A stretch of 29,807 bases of DNA from JARRRD01 sp037381085 (lineage in GTDB: Bacteria > Nitrospirota > Thermodesulfovibrionia > Thermodesulfovibrionales > UBA6898): positions 1-29,807 of the forward strand of contig JARRRD010000039.1 of NCBI GenBank assembly GCA_037381085.1. Direction: 5' to 3'. The notes below the pieces were generated by a model. That model searched no databases, had not been told where the DNA came from, and was given only the letters and a program-made list of their open reading frames with translations. Positions 20,925 through 29,499 of the stretch are shown in pieces (positions within the stretch are counted from its first letter, which is position 1; each line of letters starts with the position of its first letter). Both the position numbers and the translations under genes were made by a program.

Positions 20925-21168
20925 TTCCCGTCCCGGAGGGAAAATCATCTCTGAGAATTCTGCGCTTGATGTGGTTTCTGTCTTCTTCTTTTGGAAGAAG
21001 GAAATACCTTATACAGAGGTATACACAGACCAGCACCACAACAACGGAAGCAAATACTATGATATGGTCCCAGATTCCTGCCGGCGCAGCCGTTCTTCCA
21101 TGAGGCGATTGGGAGAACCGCCGGGTTACCTCAAGGAGCATTTGTGGAATATGGGTGTTCGCGTTCAA
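20908..21168 (-). CDS. Small membrane protein in the CcoQ position
   Basis: The 86-residue protein starts MNANTHIPQMLLEVTRRFSQ and has one strong membrane helix (about residues 34-57: HIIVFASVVVVLVCVYLCIR) and a charged C-terminus. Its ATG overlaps the ccoO stop (ATGA) and its end overlaps the ccoP-like start. Size and position fit CcoQ/FixQ, which stabilises cbb3 oxidase, but sequence similarity to CcoQ is weak. Confidence 0.7.
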   Translation of the reverse strand: MNANTHIPQMLLEVTRRFSQSPHGRTAAPAGIWDHIIVFASVVVVLVCVYLCIRYFLLPKEEDRNHIKRRILRDDFPSGTGNDNDR

Positions 21169-22163
21169 TGATGGCTCTCTTCCCTTTCTTCCCTCGCCCT
21201 GACCTTTGCTACGTCCTGTTCTGTGACTGTGGGGGCGTTGTTTCCCCAGCTGGTACGTTCATGATTTACGACCGCCGCTATTTCAGCATCGGTCATCGAA
21301 TGTTCATGGGCGGGCATGGCGGCCGCATATTTCACCCCGTTGATCGTTTTTCCATGAAGACCGGCCAGCACGATCTCAATGTGATGGGTTGGGTTTTTCG
21401 CTGTTACGACGGGATCTCCTTTGAGGGGCGGGAAAACGCCCGGTATTCCCTCCCCGTCTGGCTGATGGCAGCTCGCGCAGCGGGCGGCATAAAGCGGTGC
21501 GCCCGGCGCCGGCGCTGCGGGAGGCTTAGCGGAAGCAGGGACCTGTGACGCCCGCGCAGCACTTCCCGGTAAGGTGGTCTGCCTGAGGGACAGCAGGTAG
21601 GCCACGAGGTCTTTCGCCTTTTCCGTGGCCACGACCTTACCGCCCTTTGGCGCATATTCCGGGGGCACGGGAACGACAACGTCATTCGGTCCCGGGGTTC
21701 GCTTCACCACGAACAGCCAGTGGTAGGCCTGCATGACCGAGCCCTTCACGACGGCGCGGGGGTCGTACAGATGGATGTAGTTCCATGTTTCACTTGACTG
21801 CCGTTCGGCAACGTTGCTCAGGTCCGGGCCGTTCCGCTCCGTGCCCAGCATCTCGGGGGTCATCCGCCACAGATCCAGCGGCCCGAGGCGGGCGTAGTCG
21901 CCCGGAGCAGACGGCCTGCCGAAAGGCTTGTCGACGTCGAGGGGCCTCACCTGCTGTGTATGACAATAAAGACATCCTTCCGCAACGTAGAGATCAAGGC
22001 CCCTCTTCTGTTGCGCCGTCAGAGGTCTTGATCCGGGAATAGGTTCGTTATGGTCCTGGACCCAGAGAGCCGGACCGACGGCTATGATAAGAGTGAGGAA
22101 TATAAAGCCGAAAAAGATGACACCGTAAAGAAGACGGTGGTTCTTGTGGAAATCAAGGTTCAT
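21165..22163 (-). CDS. ccoO: Cytochrome cbb3 oxidase subunit II (CcoO) fused to an extra cytochrome c domain
   Basis: The 332-residue protein has an N-terminal anchor (LLYGVIFFGFIFLTLIIAVG) and the CcoO core with C64-L-Y-C-H68 and the axial Met in VMQAYHWL. It has the P-x-G-x-Y-A-R-L-G-P motif seen in CcoO. After about residue 200 comes an Ala/Pro linker (PASAKPPAAPAPGAPLY) and a second cytochrome c domain (C229-A-S-C-H233). Ordinary CcoO is near 200 residues and has one haem, so this is a fusion. The extra domain is paralogous to that in the ccoP-like gene. ATG 22163 overlaps the ccoN stop. Electrons pass through its haems to the CcoN active site. Confidence 0.93.
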   Translation of the reverse strand: MNLDFHKNHRLLYGVIFFGFIFLTLIIAVGPALWVQDHNEPIPGSRPLTAQQKRGLDLYVAEGCLYCHTQQVRPLDVDKPFGRPSAPGDYARLGPLDLWRMTPEMLGTERNGPDLSNVAERQSSETWNYIHLYDPRAVVKGSVMQAYHWLFVVKRTPGPNDVVVPVPPEYAPKGGKVVATEKAKDLVAYLLSLRQTTLPGSAARASQVPASAKPPAAPAPGAPLYAARCASCHQPDGEGIPGVFPPLKGDPVVTAKNPTHHIEIVLAGLHGKTINGVKYAAAMPAHEHSMTDAEIAAVVNHERTSWGNNAPTVTEQDVAKVRAREEREESHH

Positions 22164-23575
22164 GCCGGCTCACCCGAAGGCGTCACGACTTTCTCCGGCT
22201 GCGCAGCCGGCTTCATCTTCCAGACATTGTATGCGAATACTATGTGGGACAGCAGCATGAGGCTGCCCCCTACGGCCCTCCCGAGCCAGTAGGAAGACAT
22301 GAGCCTTACGGAATCGATGAAGGGTGCCCCCGAAAGCCAGCTCTGCCCCTGAGCCGTACCTCCCACCACCAGCGAGAACCCGTATATGAGAAGGCCCACC
22401 AGGGCGAACCAGAAGTGAATTCCCACCAGGATATGGTCCGGCTCCCTGCCGGTAAGGCCGGGGAGCAGGCCGTATATGCCGCCCCAGATGAGGAACGCGA
22501 CGAACCCGTACATTGTCAGATGTGAGTGAGAGATGGTGTAGTTGGTAAAATGCCACAGCCTGTTCAGAGAACGGAATGCCTCGAAAGTGCCTTGGCCGGA
22601 TGCGAAGAAATAAAAGATGACGCCTACAAAAATGAAAGGCAAGGCATAGCTCCTGGCGATCGTCCTTTCGCTGCCGCGCATCGTGAGAAGGAAATTTCCC
22701 GTGCCGGCGATAAGGGGGATGAACATGCCTACGCTGAAGATGATCGCAACCGTCTGAAGCCACCACGGGATGGGGCTGAAGACGAAATGGTGGGCGCCGA
22801 TCAGAGAGTAGAAAACCATCTGGGTCCAGAAGGCAAGCACCCCCAGGGAATATGAATAGATGGGCTTGTTGAGGAGCTTGGGCAGGAAATAGTAGGTCAG
22901 GCCCAGGACCATGGGAGTAAACCACATGCCCACACCCATGTGCATGTAATATCCCTGGACAACGGTCTCGCCCAGACCGTGTTGATACCAGGGCAGGTAA
23001 GCTACGACTGACACGACGATTGTCCACAGAAAGGCCGCTATGATATACCAGTTGGATATGTAGATTTCCTCTATGCTCCTTTTCGCAACTGTCCGGTAAA
23101 GGTCGTAGGCAAGTATGACAAGCGCCGCCATGAAAAGTACCATGGACGGCCAGATGAACTCACGGTATTCCTGGCCCCCGTTGTTGATTCCCGAGAGCAG
23201 CAGGACGACCCCCGACAAGACGGAAAGGTTGATCAGAAAAAGGCTTGTCCATGCCATGCGGATGCTGTGCAGCCTCCTCTGGCTTGTCCTGGGGACCACA
23301 TATAGCGCCAGCGCGATCATGGCCAGGGACGACCACCCCCAGAAGACCGTGTTTGTGTGGATGGGACGGAGCCTGCCGAAGGACAGCCAGGGATGTACCC
23401 CGAAATCCGGAAAATCAAACCTTATCCCGAGATATTCCCCTATCGTGGTCCCGAAGAGCAGCCAGAACGTAGCACAGGCGATATAGGAATAAATGAGCCT
23501 TGTCAGACTGAAGTCTTCATCGATAATCCTGTCAATCCCTGTTTTCTTTACGGCTATCGGAGTCCGGACTGGCAT
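22160..23575 (-). CDS. ccoN: Cytochrome cbb3 oxidase catalytic subunit I
   Basis: The 471-residue protein is a haem-copper oxidase of the C (cbb3) type. It has RPIHTNTVFWGW (haem b ligand His73), YYMHMGVGMWFTPMVLGLTY (CuB His212), PIYSYSLGV (the helix-VII Tyr cross-linked to CuB His in cbb3), GAHH (His262/263), and the His pair ISHSHLTMYGF. The Tyr and absence of the NOR glutamates argue for an oxidase, not nitric oxide reductase. About 12 helices are expected. The start at 23575 (MPVRTPIAVKKTG) follows GAGGAAGCCC; a TTG at 23587 is rejected. Its promoter is well formed. Confidence 0.96.
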   Translation of the reverse strand: MPVRTPIAVKKTGIDRIIDEDFSLTRLIYSYIACATFWLLFGTTIGEYLGIRFDFPDFGVHPWLSFGRLRPIHTNTVFWGWSSLAMIALALYVVPRTSQRRLHSIRMAWTSLFLINLSVLSGVVLLLSGINNGGQEYREFIWPSMVLFMAALVILAYDLYRTVAKRSIEEIYISNWYIIAAFLWTIVVSVVAYLPWYQHGLGETVVQGYYMHMGVGMWFTPMVLGLTYYFLPKLLNKPIYSYSLGVLAFWTQMVFYSLIGAHHFVFSPIPWWLQTVAIIFSVGMFIPLIAGTGNFLLTMRGSERTIARSYALPFIFVGVIFYFFASGQGTFEAFRSLNRLWHFTNYTISHSHLTMYGFVAFLIWGGIYGLLPGLTGREPDHILVGIHFWFALVGLLIYGFSLVVGGTAQGQSWLSGAPFIDSVRLMSSYWLGRAVGGSLMLLSHIVFAYNVWKMKPAAQPEKVVTPSGEPA

Positions 23576-23617
23576 GGGCTTCCTCAAGTTAAGTTTCTTT
23601 TTTTAGCGACCTTTTCC

Positions 23618-23646
23618 ATCTTACCGCATTAAAGGGCATTTCTCAA
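23618..23646 (-). promoter_or_regulatory. Sigma-70-type promoter of the cbb3 oxidase operon
   Basis: On the minus strand TTGAGA (23641-23646) and TAAGAT (23618-23623) are 17 bp apart, 43 bp before the ccoN ATG. There is no FNR-type TTGAT-N4-ATCAA site that I can see. Confidence 0.65.
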
Positions 23647-23753
23647 CTTGTCGGCGGATTGCCAACGGCGGCAGCTTCAGAACCTTCAAATAACTCGTGG
23701 GCCCAAAGAGGAAAAGAGACTTCTTGGTACAGGGGCACGGGGCAGGAAAGTTT

Positions 23754-23775
23754 GGCCCCCCACAAACGGGGGGCC
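23754..23775 (-). terminator. GC-rich hairpin terminator after the DsrE-like gene
   Basis: GGCCCCCC and GGGGGGCC pair perfectly around a 6-nt loop just after the stop of the DsrE-like gene, followed on the transcript by AAACUUUCC. The U-tract is short. Confidence 0.5.
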
Positions 23776-23782
23776 TGGTTGA

Positions 23783-24172
23783 TCACATGTTAATGGAAAA
23801 AGGTGTGCGGCCGTCCAGAAACAACTCGCCGAGGTAGGAGCTGGACCTCACTTCGGTATTTTCGATAAGATTGTCCTTTGTCATTCCGTAGGAGGGCATG
23901 AATGCATGACAGACATAAAACTTTACGCCGAAATCTTCAATCAAGGTCTTCAGCATCTCGCCCACGACCACCTTTTGACCCTCCAGTTCCATGGAAATTG
24001 TGTCCGCGAACCCCTTTTTAGCCAGTTGGACCCCTTCTCCCATGAGAAAGAAATCGATCTCGGATTCGTCGTCGAAGGCCTTCATGTTGATGGCGACCTT
24101 CATAAGAGCGATCACCTCCATCGGGTTTTCAGCCGCATGAGAAAGGAGAAAAATCCATTTTTTCTTATCCAT
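23783..24172 (-). CDS. DsrE/DsrF-like family protein
   Basis: The 129-residue protein starts MDKKKWIFLLSHAAENPMEV and has strands D-F-F-L-M-G-E-G-V and a Cys in FYVCHAFMPSYGM (about 99-111). DsrE-like proteins (YchN/TusD fold) carry sulfur on such a Cys in sulfur-relay or sulfur-oxidation systems, but many stand-alone relatives have no known role. GGAGGATTTT fixes the ATG. No dsr or tus gene lies nearby. It has its own strong promoter with an overlapping inverted repeat, so it is regulated separately. Confidence 0.8.
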   Translation of the reverse strand: MDKKKWIFLLSHAAENPMEVIALMKVAINMKAFDDESEIDFFLMGEGVQLAKKGFADTISMELEGQKVVVGEMLKTLIEDFGVKFYVCHAFMPSYGMTKDNLIENTEVRSSSYLGELFLDGRTPFSINM

Positions 24173-24198
24173 AAAATCCTCCGTGAAGCAAGATTATC

Positions 24199-24230
24199 TC
24201 ATATAAACATATGGACATACGATTATATGA
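24199..24230. promoter_or_regulatory. Inverted repeat (operator candidate) at the DsrE-like promoter
   Basis: TCATATAA (24199-24206) and TTATATGA (24223-24230) are perfect 8-bp arms centred 13 bp downstream of the -10 hexamer and overlapping it. A dimeric regulator would block transcription here. Confidence 0.5.
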
Positions 24231-24251
24231 TACCGGGCGTTCCCAAGTCAA
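24222..24251 (-). promoter_or_regulatory. Strong sigma-70-type promoter of the DsrE-like gene
   Basis: On the minus strand TTGACT (24246-24251) and a perfect TATAAT (24222-24227) are 18 bp apart, 50 bp before the ATG. Confidence 0.7.
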
Positions 24252-24344
24252 GTGCAACGAAAAAGAGACGGAAAAGAGATTTCTTCGCCTTTGGCGGATG
24301 CGGTGAATTTCTGTTTTTCCGGGGGTCCCGTATGTGCGAACCGT

Positions 24345-24995
24345 TCAGGAGCCCGAACGTCCGGGAAGGAGGGAAGAGACATGTTCCCAGATCGTCTCAG
24401 TCCGGTCAAGGAGCGCATGGTCCGAGTCGAGCTCCGTCAACCCGACCATCTCCGGATATTGTGACGCGTAATCCCTGCTGTTCTTGATGGGGATGACCTC
24501 ATCACTCCTGCCGTGCAGTATCTGCACGGGGGCGGGCGGAGGAATCTGCCCGGAGTAGCGGAGACCGTCAATATGGAAATCGTACCTTAGGGGGACCCTG
24601 CCGGGAAACCCATAATGCAGGAATTCGGTGCTTCCATCCCTTTCCCACTGCCTGAGCATCTCCCCGGGAAAGGGGAGTGAAGAATAAGAGAGAACGGGGG
24701 CAAGCAGCAACAGACGTCCGACTCCGCCGAACCTGGCGGCATAGTGGAGGGCCACGAGGGCGCCGAGGGAACTCGCAACCAGGTCCACAACGCCGGTGTC
24801 GTGGTCGATCACGTATTGCCTGAGCCTGTTGATCATGCCGGTAACGGTGAGATACTCGAAATCTTCGGGAGTCGGGTTGAAATCGGGGACCAGGAAACGC
24901 ACGCCCGGAAACCCGGCGAGTCGTTCCGTGAGGTAAAGCGCCTTCGTGGAATTGGCCGAAGAGGTAAAGCCATGGAGAAAGATCAGATCTTTCAC
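24345..24995 (-). CDS. Alpha/beta hydrolase (YqiA/UPF0227-like esterase)
   Basis: The 216-residue protein has FLHGFTSSANSTKA (oxyanion region), the nucleophile in VASSLGALVALHYA (Ser about 74), Asp in HGRSDEVIPI, and His in SDHALL. This is a complete Ser-Asp-His triad. The size and the F-L-H-G-F-x-S-S start match YqiA-like esterases of unknown substrate. The start is a GTG at 24995 (MKDLIFLHGF) with no clear ribosome binding site. It lies 176 bp after the flavodiiron gene on the same strand. Confidence 0.9.
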   Translation of the reverse strand: MKDLIFLHGFTSSANSTKALYLTERLAGFPGVRFLVPDFNPTPEDFEYLTVTGMINRLRQYVIDHDTGVVDLVASSLGALVALHYAARFGGVGRLLLLAPVLSYSSLPFPGEMLRQWERDGSTEFLHYGFPGRVPLRYDFHIDGLRYSGQIPPPAPVQILHGRSDEVIPIKNSRDYASQYPEMVGLTELDSDHALLDRTETIWEHVSSLLPGRSGS

Positions 24996-25171
24996 GACAG
25001 GCGTGTGTTTACCCAGGCGTTGCCAAACAGCCCGGAAGGGACACCGAAAAAGTCTTGTAATGACGATATGATCTTATTTATCTTCCACATGAATGAGGAC
25101 CAAAGTGTCGCTACAAGACATTTTTCAGCGCGCCTCCCGAGCTTACTGAGATTTTCTTGCAACTGCAAGGT

Positions 25172-26389
25172 TTATTTGAACTGTAAATGGTAGGCCTTCA
25201 CCTTTTTTGCAAACTCTCTGCCGAAATCGTAGCATTTTTGTTCGTCTTCCAGGGAGGGTCTGTAAAGGATCTGCAAGCCGGGTTCGACTACCTCCAGCCC
25301 CATCCTCCTGAATTCTTCATATGCCTCCTTCACGGCCCCGCCGCCCCAGCCGTAACTTCCGAAGGCCGCGATCATTCTGTTCTTCGGTCGCAGGCCTCTC
25401 AAGTGGGTGAGAAATTCGGCGACAGTCGGATACATTATGTTGTTAAGGGTAGGTGTGCCTATCAGACATCCCCTGGACTTCCAGAATTCCTTGATGGCGA
25501 CGCTCATCGGGGTGGCCCTTAGCTTGATGACCTTGCATTCCACACCCTCATCTTTTACGCCCTGCATCATCGGCAGAGACATGTGTTCCGTGCTCTGCCA
25601 CATGGTGTCATAGATGATCGACACACTGAGATTCGACTTGCCGCCGGCCATATCCTGATAGGCCTGCAAAACCTTGCCGGGGTTTGTCCTCCAGATAATT
25701 CCGTGGTCGGGCGCTATTATCTCTATCTGCAGCCCGAGTTTGCCGATCTCGTCGATCTTTCTCTTTATCAACTGGCCGAAGGGCATGAGGATGTTTGCAT
25801 AATAGTCCACGATGGCGTCCTCCAGTGAAGACATGGATTCGCAGGTGACGAACTCGTCGTCAAACCGGACGGCCGAAGCGATGTGCTGGCCGAAACCGTC
25901 CTGGCTGAAAAGGATCTTCTCTTCTTTGACGTATGTCATCATGGAATCGGGCCAGTGGAGCATCGGAGTTTCGAGAAACAGGAGGGTCCTCTTGCCGGTA
26001 TTAAGGGTGTCGCCGGTCTTCACGGTTGTCATGTTCCAGCCGGATATGTCAAAAAATCTGGAGAGACCCTTTTTGCCCTTTTCGGTAATGTATATCTTTG
26101 CATTGGGGGCGAGTTTCATGATCCTGTCGATACTCGTGGCATGGTCATTTTCGATATGATTTATTACCACATTCGCGATCTTTGAGGGGTCGACGACGCT
26201 CCTGATATTCTTTATGGTTATTTCGGCGAAGTCGAATTTGACCGTATCGACAAGAGTTATTTCGTCATCCATAATGAGATAGTTATTGTAGGTTGTGCCG
26301 TTAGGCGTGACGTATCCATGGAAATCCCTGACTGCCCAATCGATAGCGCCGACCCAAAAAATGCCGTTCCTGATCTCAACTGCCTTCAT
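25172..26389 (-). CDS. Flavodiiron protein (A-type, FprA/rubredoxin:oxygen oxidoreductase)
   Basis: The 405-residue protein has the diiron site H78-x-E80-x-D82-H83 (NHIENDHATSI), a further His in PMLHWPDSMM, Asp in LFSQDGFGQHI, and His in APDHGIIWR. The C-terminal flavodoxin domain has SIIYDTMWQSTEHM and GSYGWGGGAVKEA. It reduces O2 or NO to water or N2O with electrons from rubredoxin. No rubredoxin domain is fused, so a separate donor is needed. The His at GIDWAVRDFHGY is also typical. GGAGGACTTT precedes the ATG. The protein fits the oxygen-protection theme of the window. Confidence 0.97.
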   Translation of the reverse strand: MKAVEIRNGIFWVGAIDWAVRDFHGYVTPNGTTYNNYLIMDDEITLVDTVKFDFAEITIKNIRSVVDPSKIANVVINHIENDHATSIDRIMKLAPNAKIYITEKGKKGLSRFFDISGWNMTTVKTGDTLNTGKRTLLFLETPMLHWPDSMMTYVKEEKILFSQDGFGQHIASAVRFDDEFVTCESMSSLEDAIVDYYANILMPFGQLIKRKIDEIGKLGLQIEIIAPDHGIIWRTNPGKVLQAYQDMAGGKSNLSVSIIYDTMWQSTEHMSLPMMQGVKDEGVECKVIKLRATPMSVAIKEFWKSRGCLIGTPTLNNIMYPTVAEFLTHLRGLRPKNRMIAAFGSYGWGGGAVKEAYEEFRRMGLEVVEPGLQILYRPSLEDEQKCYDFGREFAKKVKAYHLQFK

Positions 26390-26441
26390 AAAGTCCTCCG
26401 TGGCTCTCTTTTCTTTTCACCGCAATAATTTACACTATCAT

Positions 26442-26470
26442 ATCATAAATCGACTTTCTTCCCCTGTCGT
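26442..26470 (-). promoter_or_regulatory. Probable promoter of the flavodiiron gene
   Basis: On the minus strand ACGACA (26465-26470) and TATGAT (26442-26447) are 17 bp apart, about 52 bp before the ATG. The -35 overlaps the end of the preceding gene's spacer. Confidence 0.45.
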
Positions 26471-26488
26471 GTGACGCAGGCAGATTTG

Positions 26489-26938
26489 TCAGAATGCGAC
26501 CTGCTTCCCTTCATTTGCCTTTCTCCACCCCTCACTGGAAAGGCGCTCCATCCTCTCCAAGGACCATCTTCTGAACTCGGCCAGGTATCTCCTCGTGTCG
26601 GCTTTCGCGAGGGGAAGGATCTCCTGTCGTTCCTTTACGGAATCGGCATGGTCCGTCGGATAAAGTCCCGACCAGGTGCAATATCCTTCATCGAACATGA
26701 ACTCCGGCGTGATCTTTTCAGTCGGCAGTTTTTTCCCCAGAAACCTTGCTATGTCCATGTAATAGGCAATTACCCAGCCATTGTCGCCGATCATGCTCTC
26801 GTGATCAAGGACAATCTGAGACGAGCATTCTGGACAGTATATTCCGTCGATTACTTCCGATGTCATGACGTCGTCGCGAAAGTGAAGACTCGCCTTATTG
26901 CCCCCGCACTTGCATGTCATACTGTGTTCAATACACAT
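26489..26938 (-). CDS. Zinc-ribbon-like protein of unknown function
   Basis: The 149-residue protein starts MCIEHSMTCKCGGNKASLHF. Two C-x-C/C-x2-C knuckles (T-C-K-C-G-G; YCPECSSQIVL) suggest one zinc site. The rest (WVIAYYMDIARFLGKKLPTE, then GYCTWSGLYPTDHADSVKER) is alpha-helical without known motifs. ATG 26938 follows AGGAGGTTCAGGGAA; a longer frame to 26989 is not used. A strong promoter precedes it. I cannot assign a function. Confidence 0.75.
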   Translation of the reverse strand: MCIEHSMTCKCGGNKASLHFRDDVMTSEVIDGIYCPECSSQIVLDHESMIGDNGWVIAYYMDIARFLGKKLPTEKITPEFMFDEGYCTWSGLYPTDHADSVKERQEILPLAKADTRRYLAEFRRWSLERMERLSSEGWRKANEGKQVAF

Positions 26939-26978
26939 TTCCCTGAACCTCCTGGATAGAAATACTTGTTTAGAACCA

Positions 26979-27006
26979 TTATTACCCAATAAAACTTATT
27001 TGTCAA
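26979..27006 (-). promoter_or_regulatory. Strong promoter of the zinc-ribbon gene
   Basis: On the minus strand a perfect TTGACA (27001-27006) and TAATAA (26979-26984) are 16 bp apart, 40 bp before the ATG at 26938. Confidence 0.7.
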
Positions 27007-27230
27007 GACATTTTTGAAAAGAGGTGCAGCGGCCCCCCTGTTCCCCCGGTGCTGCGGGGTTATCGCCGAGATTTTCAGCCTTTGGCGGAAAAACCGCCTG
27101 CGGACATCCTGTTTTGTCCCGACAATTTCCTTGTGAAGTACGTGATTAACCTCAAGCCGGTTCGTTTTCTTGTTCTCAGCACTTCTGAAAGGTGATATAC
27201 TGGGAACAAAACGATGAAATGGAGAGCCAT

Positions 27231-27602
27231 ATGATCCCCTGTCCGTTTTGTTCTATTCCCGCCGGGGACATTCTTGACGAGAACGAGTGTACCGTCGCCG
27301 TGCGGGACAGACATCCCGTGGCCGAAGGACATACCCTTATCGTGCCAAGACGCCACGTGCCCGATTATTTCGACCTGTCGAGAGAAGAAAAAGACAGGAC
27401 CCTCGCACTGCTCGAGCGGGTGAAGGAGGCGCTGGACGCAGAGCTCAGCCCGGACGGCTACAATGTCGGGATGAACATCGGCGAGGCGGCCGGTCAGAGA
27501 ATTTTTCATGTGCACATACATCTCATTCCGAGAATAAAGGGAGCGGCCGGAAACCCGGGAGGCAGCCTGAAAGGGGTCATACGGCACGCAATGAGCTATT
27601 GA
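27231..27602 (+). CDS. HIT family protein
   Basis: The 123-residue protein starts MIPCPFCSIPAGDILDENEC and has the histidine triad IFHVHIHLIPR, here H-V-H-I-H. HIT proteins hydrolyse or transfer nucleotide monophosphates (Ap4A, AMP-lysine). The C-P-F-C near the N-terminus binds zinc in many relatives. GGAGAGCC precedes ATG 27231; ATG 27219 adds four residues. It is 51 bp before the aldehyde oxidoreductase gene and probably co-transcribed. Confidence 0.95.
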   Translation: MIPCPFCSIPAGDILDENECTVAVRDRHPVAEGHTLIVPRRHVPDYFDLSREEKDRTLALLERVKEALDAELSPDGYNVGMNIGEAAGQRIFHVHIHLIPRIKGAAGNPGGSLKGVIRHAMSY

Positions 27603-27653
27603 GAAACAGTGTTTGCAGCAATCGGCTGGAACTTTATGAGACAGGAGGAGCAG

Positions 27654-29390
27654 ATGGACACGATTCTTAGAATTGACATGGGGGCCGAAGGCGGTCCCAA
27701 GGCGAATGCAACGGCAATGGGGGGATATGCCGGATACGGGGGGAGGGCGTTGACCTCAGCGATAGTTTCGAAAGAGGTCCCGCCGTTGTGCCATCCGTTG
27801 GGTGCGGAGAACAAGCTGGTTATCGCGCCGGGGTTGCTGAGCGGCACCACGGGCGCCATGTCGGGGCGGATCTCGGTCGGCTGCAAGAGTCCCCTCACTG
27901 GAGGGATAAAAGAGGCGAATGCCGGGGGGCAGCCTTCCCAGGTGCTGGCCCGGCTCGGCTACAGGGCGATCGTGATCGAAGGGAAACCGCAGGGCGATGA
28001 TCTGTACAAGGTCTTCATCAACAAGGACGGTGTAAAGATCACGGCCGACAACAGCCTGAAGATGCTCCCCAATTACGACCTTGTTGAAAAGATGAAGGCC
28101 GAATACGGTGACAAGATCGCCTGTATCTCCATAGGGCCGGCCGGCGAGATGAAGATGAGCGCCGCGTCAGTGGCCTGCACCGATATGGAGCTGCGGCCGA
28201 CACGTCACGCGGGGCGCGGCGGGGTCGGCGCGGTGATGGGCTCCAAGAAGGTGAAGGTGATCGTTGTCGACGATTCCGGCATGCCGATGAGGACGCCAAA
28301 AGATCCGGAGAAATTCAGGGAGGCGAACAAGCGTTTTGTCGATGGTCTCAAGAGCCATGCGGTGACCGGTCAGGGCCTGCCCGCTTACGGCACCAACATA
28401 CTTACCAACATTCTCAACGAGGTGGGGGGATATCCTACTTATAACTTCAAACAGGGCCGGTTTGACGACGCGGCGAAGATCAGCGGCGAGACGCAGGCCG
28501 AACTGGAAGTCAAGCGGGGCGGACTTGCCACGCACGGCTGCCATCGCGGCTGCGTCATCCGGTGCTCCGGGGTATACCACGATAAGGACGGTCACTATCT
28601 GACAAAGCAGCCTGAATATGAGACCGTCTGGGCCCACGGCGGGAATTGCGGTATATGCGACCTGGACGCCATTGCTAAAATGGACTTCCTCGACGACAAC
28701 TACGGCCTGGATACAATCGAGATGGGGGCGACCATCGGCGTGGCCATGGAGGCCGGGTTGGCTAAGTTCGGAGACGCGGAAGCGGCTATCAATCTGCTGC
28801 ACGAAGTGGGCAAGGGTACATGTATAGGACGCATCCTCGGCAACGGGGCCGCATTTACGGGGAAGGCCTATGGCGTCGAGAGGGTTCCGGTGGTCAAGGG
28901 CCAGGCTATGCCGGCCTATGACCCCCGGGCCGTTCAGGGAATGGGCGTGACTTATGCCACGAGTCCGATGGGGGCGGACCATACCGCCGGATATGCGGTG
29001 GCCCAGAACGTGCTCAAAGTAGGCGGAGATGTCAATGCCCTTAAGCCCGAGGGCCAGGTGGACCTGTCGAGGACCCTCCAGATTGCGACCGCTGCCATCG
29101 ATTCAACGGGGATGTGCCTGTTCATAGCCTTCGCAGTGCTTGACCAGCCCGACACATTCCAGGCCCTGCTGGACATGCTCAACAGTTTCTACGGCCTGAA
29201 CCTGACCGGCGACGGCGTAACGGAACTCGGTAAAACAGTGCTCACGATGGAGCGCGATTTCAATGCCAGGGCGGGCTTCACAGCTGCGCAGGACCGGCTT
29301 CCGCGCTTCTTCAGGACCGAGCCGATCTCTCCTCATAATGTCACTTTCCAGGTGAAAGACGAGGACCTGGACAAGGTCTTCAACTGGTAA
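27654..29390 (+). CDS. Aldehyde:ferredoxin oxidoreductase (tungsten-dependent AOR family)
   Basis: The 578-residue protein starts MDTILRIDMGAEGGPKANAT. GGYAGYGGRALTSAIVSKEV and TGAMSGRISVGCKSPLTGGI match the N-terminal pterin-binding domain. The [4Fe-4S] ligands are C296-x3-C300-x3-C304 (HGCHRGCVIRCSG) and C488 (TGMCLF). The first spacing is x3, one more than the C-x2-C of Pyrococcus AOR. The family oxidises aldehydes to acids with a W-bis-pterin and ferredoxin. Length is near the usual 600. GACAGGAGGAGCAG fixes ATG 27654, not an upstream in-frame ATG. A ubiquitin-like gene follows, as often seen for pterin enzymes. The substrate is unknown. Confidence 0.93.
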   Translation: MDTILRIDMGAEGGPKANATAMGGYAGYGGRALTSAIVSKEVPPLCHPLGAENKLVIAPGLLSGTTGAMSGRISVGCKSPLTGGIKEANAGGQPSQVLARLGYRAIVIEGKPQGDDLYKVFINKDGVKITADNSLKMLPNYDLVEKMKAEYGDKIACISIGPAGEMKMSAASVACTDMELRPTRHAGRGGVGAVMGSKKVKVIVVDDSGMPMRTPKDPEKFREANKRFVDGLKSHAVTGQGLPAYGTNILTNILNEVGGYPTYNFKQGRFDDAAKISGETQAELEVKRGGLATHGCHRGCVIRCSGVYHDKDGHYLTKQPEYETVWAHGGNCGICDLDAIAKMDFLDDNYGLDTIEMGATIGVAMEAGLAKFGDAEAAINLLHEVGKGTCIGRILGNGAAFTGKAYGVERVPVVKGQAMPAYDPRAVQGMGVTYATSPMGADHTAGYAVAQNVLKVGGDVNALKPEGQVDLSRTLQIATAAIDSTGMCLFIAFAVLDQPDTFQALLDMLNSFYGLNLTGDGVTELGKTVLTMERDFNARAGFTAAQDRLPRFFRTEPISPHNVTFQVKDEDLDKVFNW

Positions 29391-29411
29391 TCTGAAGCGG
29401 TAATTGTATTC

Positions 29412-29447
29412 AAGAAAGGAGAGACCGCCCCGGGTCTCTCCTTTCTT
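29412..29447 (+). terminator. Long hairpin terminator after the AOR gene
   Basis: A perfect 15-bp stem (AAGAAAGGAGAGACC/GGTCTCTCCTTTCTT) with a 6-nt loop follows the stop by 21 bp. The pyrimidine-rich 3' arm ends in UUUCUU, then CCUUACAG. It is a likely terminator or RNA 3' end, though a ubiquitin-like gene follows. Confidence 0.65.
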
Positions 29448-29499
29448 CCTTACAGGGCAAGCGGCCGCCCTTGAGAATATAAGGAGGGATGCTGTCTGA

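Noticed and set aside
22160..23575. Nitric oxide reductase (NorB-like) instead of cbb3 oxidase
   Set aside because: The helix-VII Tyr region (PIYSYSLGV...GAHH) matches cbb3, and adjacent genes are ccoO/ccoP-like.
23754..23775. IS end or attachment site
   Set aside because: It is a simple GC hairpin directly after a stop codon, with no transposase or target duplication nearby.
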